Assembly (NCBI RefSeq): GCF_020907245.1
Contig: NZ_JAJJWH010000002.1
Coordinates: 62,001-126,000 of the forward strand
DNA: 64,000 nucleotides
From: Pontibacter harenae
GTDB taxonomy: Bacteria > Bacteroidota > Bacteroidia > Cytophagales > Hymenobacteraceae
Reading direction: 5' to 3'
The notes under the pieces were generated by a model. The model did no database searches. It was not told the origin of the DNA and saw only the letters and a program-made list of their open reading frames with translations. The position numbers and the translations under genes are program-made. Positions 61,495 to 64,000 of this stretch are shown here, in pieces. How positions within the stretch are numbered: the stretch's first letter is position 1; each line of letters opens with the position of its first letter.

Positions 61495-64000
61495 ATGATA
61501 TCAGATGTATTTATAAGAAGGCCCGTCACCTCCATTGTGATCTCCATAGTGATCGTACTGGTGGGTGTGCTGGCTATGATGAACCTCCCCGTTACGCAGT
61601 ATCCCGATATTTCGCCTCCTACGGTATCCGTGTCGGCCAACTATACAGGTGCCGATGCGCAGACGGTAGAACAAACGGTGGCTACTCCTGTGGAGACACA
61701 GATTAACGGTACGCCAGGCATGGCTTACATCACCTCTACCAACACGAGTACAGGTCAGATGAACATGAGCGTGGTGTTCGAGATCGGAACCGACATTGAC
61801 ATAGCCACGCTGGATGTGCAGAACCGTGCCAGTATCGCGGAACCAAGCCTACCAGAAGAAGTAAGGCGATTGGGTGTAACGGTAAGAAAACGTAACCCAA
61901 GCATCATGATGGTGATTGGTATATACTCCCCTAAAGGCACGCACGATATTCAGTACCTGGATAACTATACGAACATATTTGTGCGCGATGCCTTGCTTCG
62001 TGTGCAGGGTGTAGGCGATATAAGTGCCCTGGGCCAGGATTTTAGTATGCGTCTATGGCTACAGCCAGATTTGATGGCGCAGTATGGCATAAGCTCTAAC
62101 CAGGTTATAGCAGCTGTACAGGAGCAGAACTTACAGGTAGCCGCGGGTACAGTGGGCGGCAAGCCACAGGAGAACACACAGGCATTCCAGTACCCGATAA
62201 CTGTGAGTGGACGTTTGACTACCCCAGAGGAGTTTGAAAACATTGTAATTCGTACCGATCCTGCAACGGGTTCTATTGTATACCTGCAGGATGTGGCCCG
62301 AGTGGAATTCGGAAGGTTTGACTATGGCAGAGCATCCAAAATAAACGGTGATCCTGCGGCCATGTTGCTCCTTTACCAGGCTCCAGGCAGTAACGCCTTG
62401 GAAACCGCAGAAGGTATTTATGCCACATTGGATGAGCTTAAAAAATCCTTCCCTGCCGACGTAGACTATGTGGTGTCTTTTGAGACGATTTCAGTAGTGC
62501 AGGTATCCATCAATGAAGTGGTACATACTCTAGTGGAGGCCCTGATTCTAGTTATTATAGTTGTGTTCCTGTTCCTGCAGAGCTGGCGTGCCACGTTAGT
62601 GCCTATCCTTGCTATACCTGTTTCTATTATTGGTACTTTCATTTTCTTCATACCGCTTGGCTTCACTATCAATACCTTAACTTTGTTCGGCTTCGTGCTG
62701 GCAATTGGTATTGTGGTAGATGATGCCATTGTGGTGGTAGAAGCAGTGCAGCATTATATAGACCACGAACGGCTCTCAGCGAAGGAAGCAACACGCAAGG
62801 CTATGAAAGAAATCACTGCACCTGTAATTGCAATTGCCCTTATTCTGGCGGCGGTATTTATACCTGTAGGCTTTATTCCTGGTATCGTAGGGCGACTGTA
62901 CCAACAGTTTGCCATCACCATCGCCATCTCAGTATTGATCTCGGCATTTGTTGCGCTTACCCTGACACCAGCACTATGTACGCTGATGCTAAAGCCAATG
63001 AATGTGAACAAGAACTCCAGGGGACTTAATAAGTTCTTCTACAAGTTTAACAACTGGTTCGGCAGAACTACAGAGTCTTATTCTGGTGGTGTTCGCAAAA
63101 GTATAAAGGCTGCACCGTTAGTGCTGATTCTGTTGGTTTGCCTTTATGTTGGTACGATTGGATTATTTGCCACCAAACCTACAGGCTTTATTCCTACGGA
63201 AGATGAAGGCCGCTTATTTATTTCAATAGAGCTGCCTGAAGGTGCTTCTGCTAACAGGACGGAAGCGGTTATGCAGCAGATGAGCGATATACTCGCAGAT
63301 GTTCCTGCGATTGTAAACAATACGTCCATTTCTGGTCTGAACGTTATTAACTTCTCCTTTAAGTCTAACTCAGGAACTTTCTTCCTGCAGCTGAAGCCGT
63401 GGAGCGAACGCGAAGATCCTTCCATGCAGCTAGCCGGTGTAATGGCAGAGTTAAATCAGCGCTTTGCAAGCATAAAAGAGGCAAGCATACGGGTGGTATC
63501 TCCCCCTGCCATTCCAGGCCTTGGCCAGTCAGGTGGTTTCAGCTTTATGCTGGAGCAGCGTTCTGCCGGCGATATAAAGGAAATGGAGCGCATAATGGGT
63601 ATGTTCTTAGGCGCAGCGAATCAGCGCCCTGAGATTGCGATGGCTTATAGTTTCTTTAACACCAATACTCCTGGTTACCATGTGGAGGTAAATCGTGAGC
63701 AGGCGAAGCGAATGGGTGTATCCATATCAGACATTTACAGCACCATGTCGTCGTTCATGGGTAGCCGTTACATCAACGACTTCACTCGCTACGGACGTAA
63801 CTTCCGTGTGGTAGCACAGGCTGATACTGCTTTCAGAATGGACATAAACAGGCTAAACCAGTTTTACGTGCTAAACAGGCTGGGAGAATCTGTACCGCTG
63901 AGTGCTTTAGTAAATTATAGAGTAGTTGAAAACCCTTCAGTAATCTCACACTATAACTTGTTCCGCTCTGTAGAAATTATGGGTAACGCTGCCCCTGGTT
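61495..64000 (+). CDS. RND efflux permease (HAE1 / AcrB-like), 3' end beyond window
   Basis: A multidrug-type RND pump; 835 codons are visible and the frame is open to the window edge, as expected for a protein of about 1040 residues. The N-terminus MISDVFIRRPVTSIVISIVI is typical HAE1. The proton-relay aspartates appear as Asp409-Asp410 in IGIVVDDAIVV, the same place as AcrB Asp407/408. After an LTPALCTLML segment a second porter domain begins (PTGFIPTEDEGRLFISIELPEGAS). It is 30 bp after the adaptor gene. Confidence 0.95.
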   Translation, partial: MISDVFIRRPVTSIVISIVIVLVGVLAMMNLPVTQYPDISPPTVSVSANYTGADAQTVEQTVATPVETQINGTPGMAYITSTNTSTGQMNMSVVFEIGTDIDIATLDVQNRASIAEPSLPEEVRRLGVTVRKRNPSIMMVIGIYSPKGTHDIQYLDNYTNIFVRDALLRVQGVGDISALGQDFSMRLWLQPDLMAQYGISSNQVIAAVQEQNLQVAAGTVGGKPQENTQAFQYPITVSGRLTTPEEFENIVIRTDPATGSIVYLQDVARVEFGRFDYGRASKINGDPAAMLLLYQAPGSNALETAEGIYATLDELKKSFPADVDYVVSFETISVVQVSINEVVHTLVEALILVIIVVFLFLQSWRATLVPILAIPVSIIGTFIFFIPLGFTINTLTLFGFVLAIGIVVDDAIVVVEAVQHYIDHERLSAKEATRKAMKEITAPVIAIALILAAVFIPVGFIPGIVGRLYQQFAITIAISVLISAFVALTLTPALCTLMLKPMNVNKNSRGLNKFFYKFNNWFGRTTESYSGGVRKSIKAAPLVLILLVCLYVGTIGLFATKPTGFIPTEDEGRLFISIELPEGASANRTEAVMQQMSDILADVPAIVNNTSISGLNVINFSFKSNSGTFFLQLKPWSEREDPSMQLAGVMAELNQRFASIKEASIRVVSPPAIPGLGQSGGFSFMLEQRSAGDIKEMERIMGMFLGAANQRPEIAMAYSFFNTNTPGYHVEVNREQAKRMGVSISDIYSTMSSFMGSRYINDFTRYGRNFRVVAQADTAFRMDINRLNQFYVLNRLGESVPLSALVNYRVVENPSVISHYNLFRSVEIMGNAAPG

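Noticed and set aside
1-64000. tRNA or rRNA genes
   Set aside because: No gap contains a recognisable T-loop GGTTCGA-type motif with pairing acceptor arms, and no rRNA-like sequence was seen; a covariance search could not be run.

Overview
The window is chromosomal DNA from a member of the Bacteroidota, most likely a Cytophagales / Hymenobacteraceae (Pontibacter-like) bacterium. The evidence is the family content (DUF1573, DUF3822, DUF4296 lipoprotein, TonB receptor with a carboxypeptidase-regulatory-like N-terminus, BatA/BatD-type proteins, zinc-less short sirtuin), weak or absent Shine-Dalgarno sequences, and promoters of the Bacteroidota type (TTG-N19-TAnnTTTG, clearest at 37838-37867). 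I saw no rRNA, tRNA, transposase, integrase or CRISPR array. The genus is an inference.

Layout. 1-5.9 kb: edge of an XRE-type regulator, recQ, a Cys-rich copper-binding protein, a small holin-like membrane protein, and a polyamine pair (a SpeD-SpeE fusion overlapping an agmatinase-family ureohydrolase). 6.4-8.9 kb: a PAS-only protein, a small CZB-like protein and a putative AbiC-type membrane protein. 8.9-18.8 kb: a chemosensory operon on the minus strand, parA - poly-HAMP protein - MCP signalling domain - cheW - cheY - cheB - cheA - cheC. The poly-HAMP protein contains nine exact 92-residue repeats and no membrane segment. It is separated from its signalling domain by one in-frame TAG codon that is followed directly by ATG. 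No cheR, cheD or flagellar gene is present. 19-30 kb: a SixA-type phosphatase, topA, umuDC, a sirtuin, a TonB receptor and an o-succinylbenzoate synthase. Two copies of a ~470-bp intergenic repeat flank the umuDC-sirtuin-TonB block.

30.3-33.8 kb: an ergothioneine operon, egtB-egtD-aminotransferase, in which the PLP enzyme may supply the missing C-S lyase step. 34-51.3 kb: mostly housekeeping genes (MATE transporter, DUF922, Rieske oxidoreductase, csaA, DUF58-BatD-BatA, yggS, GDPD, DUF423, DUF1573, RecD-like helicase, thioesterase, two Nudix enzymes, DUF3822, coaD, pyrE). 51.4-57.4 kb: gltB-gltD. 58.2-64 kb: a TetR regulator and a tripartite RND efflux operon, cut by the window end.

The most unusual locus is the chemosensory operon. 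Its parts predict a soluble cytoplasmic receptor array, probably positioned by ParA, with CheY phosphorylation reset by CheC and an unknown output. The nonsense codon makes it either a recently broken receptor or a receptor made as two chains.
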